Shown in pieces: positions 22,840-31,168 of a DNA stretch of 39,922 nucleotides. Position 1 is the stretch's first letter; each line of letters begins with the position of its first letter. The DNA comes from Clostridiales bacterium (lineage in GTDB: Bacteria; Bacillota; Clostridia; Oscillospirales; CAG-272). The notes under the pieces are model-generated. The model was given only the letters and a program-made list of their open reading frames with translations, searched no databases and was not told where the DNA came from. A program made the position numbers and the translations under genes. The DNA lies in NCBI GenBank assembly GCA_016288155.1, contig JAEEYP010000111.1, forward strand, positions 1 to 39,922, read 5' to 3'.

Positions 22840-24416
22840 GTATGAACGATAAAGAAATGATTCACCTCACCGCCGACGAGCTCTCCTTCGCCAACGTCGA
22901 CGAACGGATCACCGACAAGAAATTCGACGACAAGCCGATCGGCTATCTGAAGGACGCGTGGCTGCGTTTCCGCCGCAACCGCTCCTCCGTGGTCGCCGCC
23001 TGCATCATCCTCGCGATCTTCCTCTTCGCGTTCCTGACCCCGCTCATCAATTTCCGCTATGATTCCCGCTTCCTCGATTCGTATTACGCGAAGAAGGGGC
23101 CGCGGAACCTGGCGCTCTCGAACGTCGGCATCGCCGACGGCACGACGGACCGCGATTTCTCCGAGAGAGGGCTTTTGCGCGCCGTCGCCATCGGCGTGGG
23201 CGCCGAGAACTGGGACGGTACGCCGGTCACGATCGCCGAGGGCATGGAAAGCTATTATCAGCCGGTCCGCAAGGTCGCCGATCCCGCACTGAAAGAGGAT
23301 CCGAAAAGCGGGCAGATGAAAGAGCTCTACTCCGGCAAGATCGACACCTACCTCGAGGTCGGCTTCATCTACCGTTCCGTCGAACAGGAGGAGTATCGCC
23401 GCATCCTCGCGTGGCAGGAGGAGACGGGGATCCGCGTCCTCTATCCGCTCATCGAGAACAACGTGTACAACGAGGATCCGACGGACGCGAACTTCTGGTA
23501 CAAGTCGTACTCCAAGGACCCGGTCCACGTGAACGCGGACGGCTCGGTGCAGAAGCTCCGCTACAAGGGGAGCACGGTGCTCGAGGACAATTACAAGCGC
23601 GACGCGGACGGCAACGTCGTGTATTACGAATACACGGGCGGCGGAACCTTTGAGACCGCGCAGTTCAAGATCCGCGTTTTGTATTACAACTATTACCGCT
23701 ACCTGAACGGCTTTGAACCGGAATACATCTTCGGCACGGACAGCCAGGGCTACGACCTCGCGCTCCGCATGGCGGACGGCGTCCGGCTCAGTCTGCTCGT
23801 GGCGATCTGCGTGTCCGTCATCAACCTGACGATCGGTGTCGTCTACGGCGCCGTCGCCGGCTACTACGGCGGCGCGACCGACCTAATCCTTGAGCGCATC
23901 ACCGATATCCTGGCGGGCGTGCCGTTCATCGTGGTGGCGACGCTCTTCCAGATCCATCTGGCGGCGAAGGTCGGCGCCATCCCCAGTCTGCTCTTCGCTT
24001 TCGTTCTGACGGGGTGGATCGGCACATCGAGCCGCGTCCGTACGCAGTTCTACCGCTTCAAGAATCAGGAATACGTCATGGCGGCGCGGACGCTCGGCGC
24101 GCGGGACCCCCGCATCATCTTCAAGCACATCTTCCCGAACTCGCTCGGCACGATCATCACTTCGTCCGTGCTCGTCATCCCCAGCGTCATCTTCAGCGAG
24201 AGCATGCTCTCCTTCCTCGGCATCGTCAAGCTGGGCGGCGCGGATACGACCTCGCTCGGCACGCTCCTTTCCGACGCCTCCAGCATCTGGACGAACTATC
24301 CGCATCTGATGATTTTCCCCGCGATCATCATCTCCCTGCTCATGATCAGCTTCAACCTCTTCGGCAACGGTCTGCGCGACGCCTTCAACCCGTCGCTGCG
24401 CGGCGTCGAGGAATAA
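22836..24416 (+). CDS. Peptide-type ABC transporter permease, OppC/DppC-like, with a large external insertion
   Basis: This 526-residue permease has the OppC plan: a cytoplasmic N terminus of about 45 residues, a first membrane helix (SVVAACIILAIFLFAFL), then the conserved FGTDSQGYDLALRMADGVR near residue 298, four or five further helices, and the EAA motif in YVMAARTLGARDPRIIFKHIFPN. Standard OppC is about 300 residues with the GTD motif near residue 80, so roughly 200 residues are inserted after the first helix, on the outside. The insertion is hydrophilic and Tyr/Asp/Lys-rich. It probably contacts the oversized binding protein. The start at ATG 22836 (ATGA overlap) or at 22842 is not decided. 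Confidence 0.9.
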   Translation: MSMNDKEMIHLTADELSFANVDERITDKKFDDKPIGYLKDAWLRFRRNRSSVVAACIILAIFLFAFLTPLINFRYDSRFLDSYYAKKGPRNLALSNVGIADGTTDRDFSERGLLRAVAIGVGAENWDGTPVTIAEGMESYYQPVRKVADPALKEDPKSGQMKELYSGKIDTYLEVGFIYRSVEQEEYRRILAWQEETGIRVLYPLIENNVYNEDPTDANFWYKSYSKDPVHVNADGSVQKLRYKGSTVLEDNYKRDADGNVVYYEYTGGGTFETAQFKIRVLYYNYYRYLNGFEPEYIFGTDSQGYDLALRMADGVRLSLLVAICVSVINLTIGVVYGAVAGYYGGATDLILERITDILAGVPFIVVATLFQIHLAAKVGAIPSLLFAFVLTGWIGTSSRVRTQFYRFKNQEYVMAARTLGARDPRIIFKHIFPNSLGTIITSSVLVIPSVIFSESMLSFLGIVKLGGADTTSLGTLLSDASSIWTNYPHLMIFPAIIISLLMISFNLFGNGLRDAFNPSLRGVEE

Positions 24417-24459
24417 GCGGCCGCGGATCCGTAACTTGCTAACAGAATGGAGTCAGACC

Positions 24460-26643
24460 ATGGGAAAAATATTGGAAGTCAAGCATTTGAGCATCTCCTT
24501 CCGTACGCCGGGCGGTATCCTGCACGCCGTACGGGATATCTCCTTTGAGCTGGAGCGCGGGGAAACGCTGTCCATCGTCGGCGAATCCGGCTCCGGCAAA
24601 TCCGTGACGAGCAAGGCGATCCTCGGGATCCTTGCCGGCAACTCCATCGTGGAGAGCGGCGAGATCCTCTACGACGGGCGGGATCTGCTGCGCCTGCCGG
24701 AGACGGACATGGTCCGCATCCGCGGCGACAAGATCTCGATGATCTTCCAGGATCCGCTCTCCTCGCTGAACCCGATCGTCAAGATCGGTCATCAGATCAC
24801 GGAAGCCATGCTCCTGAAGAACAAGGTCAGCCGCAAGGAATCGCGCGCGGAATTCAATCGGCTCCTTGCCATCCTGCGCGATCACATGATCGCAGCCGTC
24901 GGCGGCGAGAGCGCGCCGGAGGCCGCCCACGTGAAGGAAATGGTCGAGACCTTCGACCGTTTCAACAGCGAGGGCATCAAGTGGGAGAGCGAGTACAACA
25001 CCGCCCACGCGAACGCCGAGGAACTCATCAGCAAGATCGACGATTTTCTCTTCCTGTCGGAGAAGCATCAGCGTCTCGACGTCCGCGCGACGCTCAAGGA
25101 GCTGCATAAGCGCCTCGGTACGGTGAAGGCGCCGTTTCTGACGACGAAATACGACGACCGCATCGCCGCGCTGCAGGCGAAGCTCACCGAGGTCACGCCG
25201 CTGTATAAAAAGGGCGGCACGCAGACGGTGGAGGAGCTTCCGGAGCCGATCGTGGAGGCGTCGCGCGACGTCCGCGCCTGCATGAACGAGATCGTCGGGC
25301 AGACGAGACCGAACTTCTTCCGCATCGGTTACTACATGATGAAGAATCCGACGGCGGATCTCGGCGCGCAGCCGGTCGAGGAAGTCAACGAGATGGCGCT
25401 CCGCTATCTGAACGAGGACTTCATGAACGAGTACCTGCGTCTGGAGAAGGCGGGCGTGCGCCATTCCTTCGAGGAGGCGCTGGAACAGAAGAAGAAGGTC
25501 GTAGGCGAGCTGGAAGAGGCGATGACCTGGTACGCTTCCGAGTTCACGAAGAAGGAAGCGGAGGAAAAGGCGCGCGTTCTCGCGGACGCGGTCGAGGCGT
25601 CCATCGACCGCCTCGAAACGAACAAGGACAGCACGGCGTATACGTTCCGCAGCAGTCTGAACGGCGCGATCCAGAAATATTTCAATGCCGTCGTGAACAA
25701 CCCGAAGGAGGAGGCGCGCTTCGCGCGCCAGACCCGCCGCCGCGACGCGCTCATCGCGCGCGGACGCACCGTGGACTGGAAGGTCGTTCCGAAAACGGTG
25801 TACGATCTCGGCGATCTCCGCGCGGAGATCGTGGGACTCATCCGCCGGCTGAAGGACAAGTACGACGCGTACATCGCCGCCGCGGAGACGATCGATCTCG
25901 ACGCGCGCAGCATCGATCTGATCGATTACTTCAAGGACAAGGCGTCGCAGGCCGTCTACCGCGTCACGAAGCGCATGGCGAAAGAGCAGGCGATCAAGCT
26001 GATGGACGAGGTCGGCATCCCCGACTCGCGCATCCGCTACAATCAGTATCCGTTCGAGTTCTCCGGCGGCATGCGCCAGAGGATCGTCATCGCCATCGCG
26101 CTCTCCGCCAATCCGGATATCCTGATCTGCGACGAGCCGACGACGGCGCTCGACGTGACGATCCAGTCCCAGATCCTTGAGCTCATCAACAAGCTGAAGG
26201 CGGAAAGAAAGCTGTCCGTGATCTTTATCACGCACGACCTCGGCGTCGTGGCGAACATGGCGGACCGCATCGCCGTGATGTACGCCGGGAAGATCGTGGA
26301 ATTCGGCACCTCGGAGGACGTTTTCTACCGCGCGGCGCATCCGTACACGTGGGCGCTGCTTTCTTCCATGCCGGACCTCGACACGAGCGAGAAGCTGGAG
26401 GCGATCCCCGGCACGCCGCCGAACATGATCTTTCCGCCGGTCGGCGACGCGTTCGCCGCCCGCAACAAATATGCGCTGAAAGTGGACTTTGAGAAGCAGC
26501 CGCCGCTCTTCAGGATCAGCGAGACGCACAGCGCGGCGACGTGGCTGCTCCATCCCGACGCGCCGCACGTGGATCCGCCGAAGATCATTACCGAGCGCAT
26601 CGAGAGAATGAAAGCGAGAGGGGGCGCCGGTCATGCCGAATGA
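24460..26643 (+). CDS. Peptide-type ABC transporter ATPase, OppD-like, with a ~380-residue helical insertion
   Basis: This 727-residue ATPase has Walker A GESGSGKS (residues 41-48), Q-loop Gln97, the signature FSGGMRQ (534-540), Walker B ILICDEP (Asp558, Glu559) and H-loop His592. Standard OppD is about 330 residues with only about 55-60 residues between Q-loop and signature; here there are about 437. The insertion (about 120-515) is charged and mostly helical, with coiled-coil-like stretches (SFEEALEQKKKVVGELEEAM, EAEEKARVLADAVEAS-like). It lies in the helical subdomain, which faces the permease and regulatory proteins. All catalytic motifs are kept, so it should be active. The start is ATG 24460 after GGAG. 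It overlaps the next ATPase by 11 bases. Confidence 0.9.
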   Translation: MGKILEVKHLSISFRTPGGILHAVRDISFELERGETLSIVGESGSGKSVTSKAILGILAGNSIVESGEILYDGRDLLRLPETDMVRIRGDKISMIFQDPLSSLNPIVKIGHQITEAMLLKNKVSRKESRAEFNRLLAILRDHMIAAVGGESAPEAAHVKEMVETFDRFNSEGIKWESEYNTAHANAEELISKIDDFLFLSEKHQRLDVRATLKELHKRLGTVKAPFLTTKYDDRIAALQAKLTEVTPLYKKGGTQTVEELPEPIVEASRDVRACMNEIVGQTRPNFFRIGYYMMKNPTADLGAQPVEEVNEMALRYLNEDFMNEYLRLEKAGVRHSFEEALEQKKKVVGELEEAMTWYASEFTKKEAEEKARVLADAVEASIDRLETNKDSTAYTFRSSLNGAIQKYFNAVVNNPKEEARFARQTRRRDALIARGRTVDWKVVPKTVYDLGDLRAEIVGLIRRLKDKYDAYIAAAETIDLDARSIDLIDYFKDKASQAVYRVTKRMAKEQAIKLMDEVGIPDSRIRYNQYPFEFSGGMRQRIVIAIALSANPDILICDEPTTALDVTIQSQILELINKLKAERKLSVIFITHDLGVVANMADRIAVMYAGKIVEFGTSEDVFYRAAHPYTWALLSSMPDLDTSEKLEAIPGTPPNMIFPPVGDAFAARNKYALKVDFEKQPPLFRISETHSAATWLLHPDAPHVDPPKIITERIERMKARGGAGHAE

Positions 26644-27847
26644 AGAAGTACTGCTCCGCGTCGAGCATCTCTGCCAGTATTTCCGCAGCGGAAAGTTTGA
26701 GAACAAGGCGGTCGACGACGTCAGCTTCGATATCCACCGCGGCGAGGTCTTCGGTCTCGTCGGCGAGTCCGGCTGCGGCAAGACGACGACCGGGCGTACC
26801 ATCATCAAGCTGTACGACGCCACCTCCGGCGACGTCTACTTCAAGGGCGTCCGCATCGCCGCCGGCAAGCGCTCCTATCAGGATGCGATCCGGAAGGCGA
26901 AAGCGGATCTGAAGGAGAAGCTGAAAACGGCGTCCGCGGAGGAGGCTGCCGCGCTGAAGGCGGAATGCGACCGCATCGTCGCCGAAAACAAGGAGAAGAT
27001 CCGCGCGGCGGAAGAAGACGTGCGCAGCTGCGACCGCGTGTATTCCCGCAATCTGTGCGAGAAGCTGACGGCGGACTACGAGCCGCGCATCGCGGCGGCG
27101 TCCGGCGAAGAAAAGGCGAAGCTGGAGAAGGAATACAGGAACGAGCTGTACAAAGCGAAGCATACGAAGCTCGTGACGCAGATCCAGATGATCTTCCAGG
27201 ATCCGATCGCGTCGCTCGATCCCCGCATGACCGTCCGTGAGATCATCTCGGAAGGGCTCATCATCCAGGGAGAGCGCGACCAGAAGGTCATCGACGAGAA
27301 GGTCTACGAGATGCTCGAGCTGGTCGGGCTGGTACGCGAGCACGCGGGACGCTACCCGCACGAGTTCTCCGGCGGTCAGCGGCAGCGCATCGGCATCGCG
27401 CGCTCGATCATCATGAAGCCGGAACTCATCATCGCGGACGAGCCGGTCTCCGCGCTCGACGTGTCGATCCAGGCGCAGGTCATCAATCTGATGAACGAGC
27501 TGCGGGAAAAGTTCGGGCTGACGATCCTCTTCATCGCGCACGATCTGTCCGTCGTCAAGTATTTTTCCGACCGCATCGGCGTGATGTATTTCGGCAAGCT
27601 GGTGGAGCTGGCGCCGTCGGACGAGCTGTTCCTCCATCCGCTCCATCCGTATACGCGTTCGCTCCTTTCCGCGATCCCGCTGCCGGATCCGGTCTATGAA
27701 AAGACGCGGAAGCGCATCGTGTACAATCCGCTCGTCGAGCACGACTATTCGACGAGCACGCCGACGCTGCGCGAGGTGCTCCCCGGACATTTCGTGATGT
27801 GCAACGACGCGGAGTTCGAGAAGTACCGCGCCGAGGTCGGGCAGTGA
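26633..27847 (+). CDS. Peptide-type ABC transporter ATPase, OppF-like, with a ~90-residue coiled-coil insertion
   Basis: This 404-residue ATPase has Walker A GESGCGKT (residues 44-51), Q-loop Gln189 in MIFQDPIASLDPRMT, signature FSGGQRQR, Walker B LIIADEP, and H-loop FIAHD. The Walker A to Q-loop distance is about 138 residues instead of about 55, because of a Lys/Glu/Ala-rich helical insertion at about residues 79-178. The C-terminal OppF-type segment (HPLHPYTRSLLSAIPLPDP) that closes the family is present. The start overlaps the preceding gene by 11 bases. Together with the OppD-like protein it forms the predicted ATPase dimer. Confidence 0.9.
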   Translation: MPNEEVLLRVEHLCQYFRSGKFENKAVDDVSFDIHRGEVFGLVGESGCGKTTTGRTIIKLYDATSGDVYFKGVRIAAGKRSYQDAIRKAKADLKEKLKTASAEEAAALKAECDRIVAENKEKIRAAEEDVRSCDRVYSRNLCEKLTADYEPRIAAASGEEKAKLEKEYRNELYKAKHTKLVTQIQMIFQDPIASLDPRMTVREIISEGLIIQGERDQKVIDEKVYEMLELVGLVREHAGRYPHEFSGGQRQRIGIARSIIMKPELIIADEPVSALDVSIQAQVINLMNELREKFGLTILFIAHDLSVVKYFSDRIGVMYFGKLVELAPSDELFLHPLHPYTRSLLSAIPLPDPVYEKTRKRIVYNPLVEHDYSTSTPTLREVLPGHFVMCNDAEFEKYRAEVGQ

Positions 27848-27853
27848 TTCGCC

Positions 27854-28264
27854 ATGGATCGCTCAGCAGGGAAAAAGATCGCGCTGTACGCCTCGATCGG
27901 GATCGTTCTTGCCTTCGCGTTCATCGCGCTGCGAGGCTTCTTTGACGGCATGGACACGCGCGGGATCGTCGCCGCGCTTTCCGACGCGTTCCTGATCCCC
28001 GCCGTGCTGCTCGCCGGGATCAGCGCGCTTTCATGGGTGCGCCGCACCGGGGAATTCGACAGCCTCGGCTACGGCGTATCGGGGCTGCTCAGCCGTCTGC
28101 CCTTCGGCGGACGGGACCGGAAGATCGAAAAGTATTACGACTACAAGCAGCGCAAGGAAAAGGAACGCGGCGAGTGGGAGCCGTATTCACTGTGGGTCGC
28201 CGGCGTCTTCGCCGCGCTCGCGCTCTTCTTTCTGGGCGTGTACTTCATCCTCGGACAGGAGTGA
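27854..28264 (+). CDS. DUF3899-like small membrane protein
   Basis: This 136-residue protein has three hydrophobic segments (about residues 9-26, 41-61 and 112-131). A loop contains the conserved-looking DAFLIPAVLLAGISALSWV and FDSLGYGV, which resemble the DUF3899 family of Firmicutes membrane proteins. Function is unknown. It starts at ATG 27854, six bases after the OppF-like gene, and so is part of the importer operon. No catalytic motif is visible; a role in transporter assembly or stability is only positional inference. Confidence 0.7.
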   Translation: MDRSAGKKIALYASIGIVLAFAFIALRGFFDGMDTRGIVAALSDAFLIPAVLLAGISALSWVRRTGEFDSLGYGVSGLLSRLPFGGRDRKIEKYYDYKQRKEKERGEWEPYSLWVAGVFAALALFFLGVYFILGQE

Positions 28265-28274
28265 GAGATTTGTC

Positions 28275-28472
28275 GTGAAACACAGCCGCGTGGACTTCTG
28301 GTTCAGCTTCAGCCTCATCGTGATCGGTATCACGACCCTCGTCCTGCTCGGCGCGTCCGTCCTCGGCATCGCCATGCCGGACGTGCTGCGCCGCGCCCTC
28401 GGCATCCTCGACCTGTGCGCCATCCCCGTCTTCATCTATGCCGTCGTCCGCAAATGGCGCAATGCGAAATAA
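28275..28472 (+). CDS. Small two-helix membrane protein at the end of the importer operon
   Basis: This 65-residue protein has two hydrophobic helices (SFSLIVIGITTLVLLGASVL and LGILDLCAIPVFIYAVV) joined by a short loop, with a basic C terminus. I do not recognise a family. It starts at GTG 28275, ten bases after the preceding gene. The GTG choice rests on spacing to a weak AGGAG near 28258 and on the hydrophobic start. It ends just before a palindromic intergenic element that likely ends transcription. Confidence 0.6.
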   Translation: MKHSRVDFWFSFSLIVIGITTLVLLGASVLGIAMPDVLRRALGILDLCAIPVFIYAVVRKWRNAK

Positions 28473-28483
28473 GAGATACGACC

Positions 28484-28680
28484 GGGGGAGCCTTTTGAAA
28501 AAGGCTCCCCCGCGCCCCCGCGAAAACTTTTGAACAAAAAGAATGACAAGGTGCAGCGAAGATCTTTAGACTTGGATTTTCGCTTCACCTTGTCCTGTTT
28601 TTGCCATAAAGGTTTTCGCAAGGGGGGCAGAACGCGCGAGCGCGTTCTGCCGGGGCGCCTTTTCCAAAAGGCGCCCCCGG
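28484..28680. repeat. Composite palindromic intergenic element between convergent genes
   Basis: The left half is a second copy of the repeat at 16749-16826: a 13-bp stem (28484-28496 with 28499-28511), then GCGAAAACTTTTGAAC and ACAAGG. The right half carries the same blocks inverted: ACAAGGTGCAGCGAA (28546-28560) pairs with TTCGCTTCACCTTGT (28579-28593) apart from one mismatch, and GCGAAAAC (28520-28527) with GTTTTCGC (28612-28619). Two further hairpins follow: GGCAGAACGCGC/GCGCGTTCTGCC near 28626-28651 and GGCGCCTTTT/AAAAGGCGCC near 28654-28676. It may be a bidirectional terminator or a MITE-like element. Confidence 0.8.
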
Positions 28681-28689
28681 CACGTCCCC

Positions 28690-29805
28690 TCAGAAATGCT
28701 CAAAGATGCCGCAGGGCTTTCTGGGGAAGGCGCGGAAGAAGTCGGGGCAGGGGCGGTGGAGAGTGACGCCGGACATATAGCGGGCACAGTCCATGGTGAC
28801 GCCGTCGTAGCCGTAGAGGAGGCGGGCGAGGGGCGCGGCCTCAAGCGTGAGATCCGGATCGACCGTATCGTCGCGGCGGACGCGGCAGTCGCCGCCGCCG
28901 AACTCCACGCGGTACGTTCCGGCGCAGAGCGGCAGCTCGTCTTCGACGCGGACGGTGAAGCCGCCCTCCTTGTCCGGGTAGTCGTTCGCGCCGAGCATCA
29001 TTTCCGTGTTCAGCACGCGCGCCATGAGATCCGGCACGACGGTGTAGGTGACGTCGAAATAATGGCGCAGCATGAGCTCGACCTCCGGCGTGACGCCGCA
29101 GCAGGTGAACTCGATCGTATCGTATTCGCCCTCGAACATACGGAGGAACGAGAAGATCTCCCGCAGCGCTTCGGGGGAGGTGTAGGCGAGCTCGACGACG
29201 GTGAGAACGCCGTTGCAGTGCCGGTTCACGACCAGATCCTTCTTCGCGGTGTAGACGACGTACGCCGCCGGCTTTCCGTCCAGATCGCAGATGTAGGTCT
29301 TCCGCTGATCCTTTTCATTGAAGCAAAAACGGTCGTCGAAACGCGGAAGGAGCAGATTCCGCCCCCGGGAGAACTCGTCGTAGATCGAGATCATGTCGGC
29401 TGAGCGCTCCGTCACGTACGGCTCGAAGAGGCATCGGCGCGGCACGAAGTCGATCGTCCGGGTGGGGAAGCGCAGAAAGAGGTGATCCGACACCTTTTCG
29501 TACCCGAACTGACCGTAGAACGGGAAGGAGAACGGATGGAGCAGCGCGACGGCGGCGCCGTCCTCCTCGGCCATCCTTTCGTGCATGTAGCGGAAGAGCC
29601 TCCGCACGTTCCCGCCGCGGCGGTTCTCGACGGGCGATCCGATCCCGCCGCCGAGGAGCGTGCGGACGCGCCCCTGCCCGTAGGCGGAATACGTAAGGGT
29701 GAAATGCCCGCGGGAGAGGATCTTTTTTTCATCGTCGCGGACGATGGCTTTCATGAAGACGCGCTCGTCGGGACCTTCCCGGACGGGGATGCTGACAGTA
29801 GGCAT
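28690..29805 (-). CDS. Eis-like GNAT-family acetyltransferase
   Basis: This 371-residue protein matches the enhanced intracellular survival (Eis) plan. An N-terminal GNAT domain has the acetyl-CoA segment GIGSPVENRRGGNVRRLFRYM (a variant of the R/Q-x2-G-x-G/A motif), then ALLHPFSFPFYGQFGYEKV. A second GNAT-like half follows, then a C-terminal SCP2-like sterol-carrier fold (about residues 270-371). Known Eis proteins acetylate aminoglycosides, peptides or other amines; the substrate here is unknown. The start ATG 29805 has AAGGAG at seven bases. It is divergent from the membrane protein gene at 30020 and convergent with the importer operon. Confidence 0.8.
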   Translation of the reverse strand: MPTVSIPVREGPDERVFMKAIVRDDEKKILSRGHFTLTYSAYGQGRVRTLLGGGIGSPVENRRGGNVRRLFRYMHERMAEEDGAAVALLHPFSFPFYGQFGYEKVSDHLFLRFPTRTIDFVPRRCLFEPYVTERSADMISIYDEFSRGRNLLLPRFDDRFCFNEKDQRKTYICDLDGKPAAYVVYTAKKDLVVNRHCNGVLTVVELAYTSPEALREIFSFLRMFEGEYDTIEFTCCGVTPEVELMLRHYFDVTYTVVPDLMARVLNTEMMLGANDYPDKEGGFTVRVEDELPLCAGTYRVEFGGGDCRVRRDDTVDPDLTLEAAPLARLLYGYDGVTMDCARYMSGVTLHRPCPDFFRAFPRKPCGIFEHF

Positions 29806-29855
29806 GATGATACTCCTTGCTCGATCGGCTGAGATTGCTGTTTGAGATTGTTATT

Positions 29856-29861
29856 ATTATA
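29856..29861 (-). promoter_or_regulatory. -10 element of the Eis-like gene
   Basis: Minus strand TATAAT (29856-29861), preceded by GTGC, lies about 50 bases upstream of the start codon. Only a poor -35 candidate (TTCCCT) stands at the right distance. Confidence 0.5.
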
Positions 29862-29924
29862 GCACGATTCTCCCCGGAAGGGAAGCGCCGGGAGAAAAAT
29901 ATCGTCGGAAATCGTCTTCCCGCC

Positions 29925-29953
29925 TTGATTTCACGCCGCAAGTATGCTATACT
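29925..29953 (+). promoter_or_regulatory. Promoter of the gene at 30020
   Basis: TTGATT (29925-29930), a 17-base spacer and TATACT (29948-29953), 66 bases upstream of the GTG start. Confidence 0.7.
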
Positions 29954-30019
29954 ATACGTGCGTCTATCCGCGCCGTATCGGCGCAAATTCGTTATCATAA
30001 AGGGAAAAGGGGTGTTTGT

Positions 30020-30562
30020 GTGAACGATTCTCCCAACTATGCCGAGTATACGGTCGAACAGAAGCCCGAGGGAAAGTATCTCGTCCGCCGTATCCTCATG
30101 ATCGTCTTTTACGTGGTTTTCTCCGGCGTGTGGCTGGGCGTCCTCGTCGGCGTCCTGAAGCTGTGGCCGTTCGGCGCGCTGTGGCCGGTGCTGCTCGCGA
30201 TCATCGTCTTCTTCACCTGGCGCTTCGTCGCGATGGAGCATGAGTACGTGATCCAGTCCGGCACGATCACCTTCACGGAGGTCTTCGGGCACCGCACGAG
30301 AAAGAAGGCATTCGAATACAAGATCCGCGATATGAAAAAGATCGCGCCGACGACGGACGAGTACGCCGCCGAATACGCGGACGCTTCCGTGACCGGCGAT
30401 TTCCGCGGCAGCGTGAAGAGCCCGGACAGCTATTTCTTTACGTACGGCGATGAAGGCGGCAAGAAGTGCGTCGTATTCTTCGAGGCGACGAACAAGGCCA
30501 TCAAGGTCATGCGCTTCTACAACGGTCAGGGCACCGTCATGAGCACGACGCTCCGCTACTGA
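30020..30562 (+). CDS. Membrane protein with a PH-like C-terminal domain
   Basis: This 180-residue protein has two hydrophobic helices (about residues 26-45 and 50-68). A cytoplasmic part of about 110 residues follows, rich in predicted beta strands (EYVIQSGTITFTEVFG, FEYKIRDMKKIAP, YFFTYGDEGGKKCVVFFEAT). The order of two helices followed by a beta-rich domain resembles bacterial PH-domain membrane proteins of clostridia, which have no known function. The start is GTG 30020, ten or so bases after AAAAGGGG. A short promoter region precedes it and the gene seems to stand alone. Confidence 0.65.
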   Translation: MNDSPNYAEYTVEQKPEGKYLVRRILMIVFYVVFSGVWLGVLVGVLKLWPFGALWPVLLAIIVFFTWRFVAMEHEYVIQSGTITFTEVFGHRTRKKAFEYKIRDMKKIAPTTDEYAAEYADASVTGDFRGSVKSPDSYFFTYGDEGGKKCVVFFEATNKAIKVMRFYNGQGTVMSTTLRY

Positions 30563-30625
30563 CATAGCCCCGCGCTCCCCCGCATAGAATGCGGTACAAA
30601 AGTACGGTATGCCCGCGGAGGAGTT

Positions 30626-31132
30626 ATGCGTCATCGGATCCTGCAAATAACCGCCGCTTGCACGGCGGTTTGTTTGCTTCTGCTCGCCGGATGCGCCGCC
30701 GTGCCGGCGCGGGACCTGCTCTGGTATCAGAAAACGCTCGTGAGCGCGGAGGTCGCGGACGGAACGTCCGTGTGGCGCGTCGCGCCGACGCCGGACGGGT
30801 GGAGCGTCACGCTTCACATGGAGGAGGGCGACGCCGTGTTCACGCTCGGAAGCGCCGCCTCTTCCGTCTCGTGCGGCGGGATCACGATCCCGGTCAGCGA
30901 GGCGATGCTGTCCGGCGCGCGCCGGGCCGCGGCGCTCTTTTCCCTTGCGTCGGACGCGCTCAGCGAGGTGCGGACGGGGGAGGGGGACGCGGCGGTGCGC
31001 GCCCGCTTCGTCACGGAGACGGCAGAGATCGTACTTGGGCTCCGCGCCGACGGACTGCCGGTGTATTTTGAGGAGACGACCTCATGCGGCACGGTGCGCT
31101 GGCTCGTCCTCTCCATGCATACGGGGACGTGA
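30626..31132 (+). CDS. Small lipoprotein of unknown function
   Basis: This 168-residue protein has an N-terminal signal (ILQITAACTAVCLLLLAGC) with lipobox Cys23. The mature part is short, with alternating beta-strand-like segments, and has no family I can name. Its start ATG 30626 follows GGAGGAG. It lies 36 bases upstream of the alanine racemase gene in the same direction, at the head of the division-cluster region. In related Clostridia, small lipoproteins often precede this cluster, possibly as envelope components. The gene is GC-rich like its neighbours. Confidence 0.65.
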   Translation: MRHRILQITAACTAVCLLLLAGCAAVPARDLLWYQKTLVSAEVADGTSVWRVAPTPDGWSVTLHMEEGDAVFTLGSAASSVSCGGITIPVSEAMLSGARRAAALFSLASDALSEVRTGEGDAAVRARFVTETAEIVLGLRADGLPVYFEETTSCGTVRWLVLSMHTGT

Positions 31133-31168
31133 CGGCGCGGGATATTCACAAACGGATGGAAACGGATC

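Noticed and set aside
24439-26823. A 794-codon antisense frame over the OppD-like ATPase
   Set aside because: The sense strand has all ABC motifs; the antisense product is Arg/Asp/Leu-rich with no domain.
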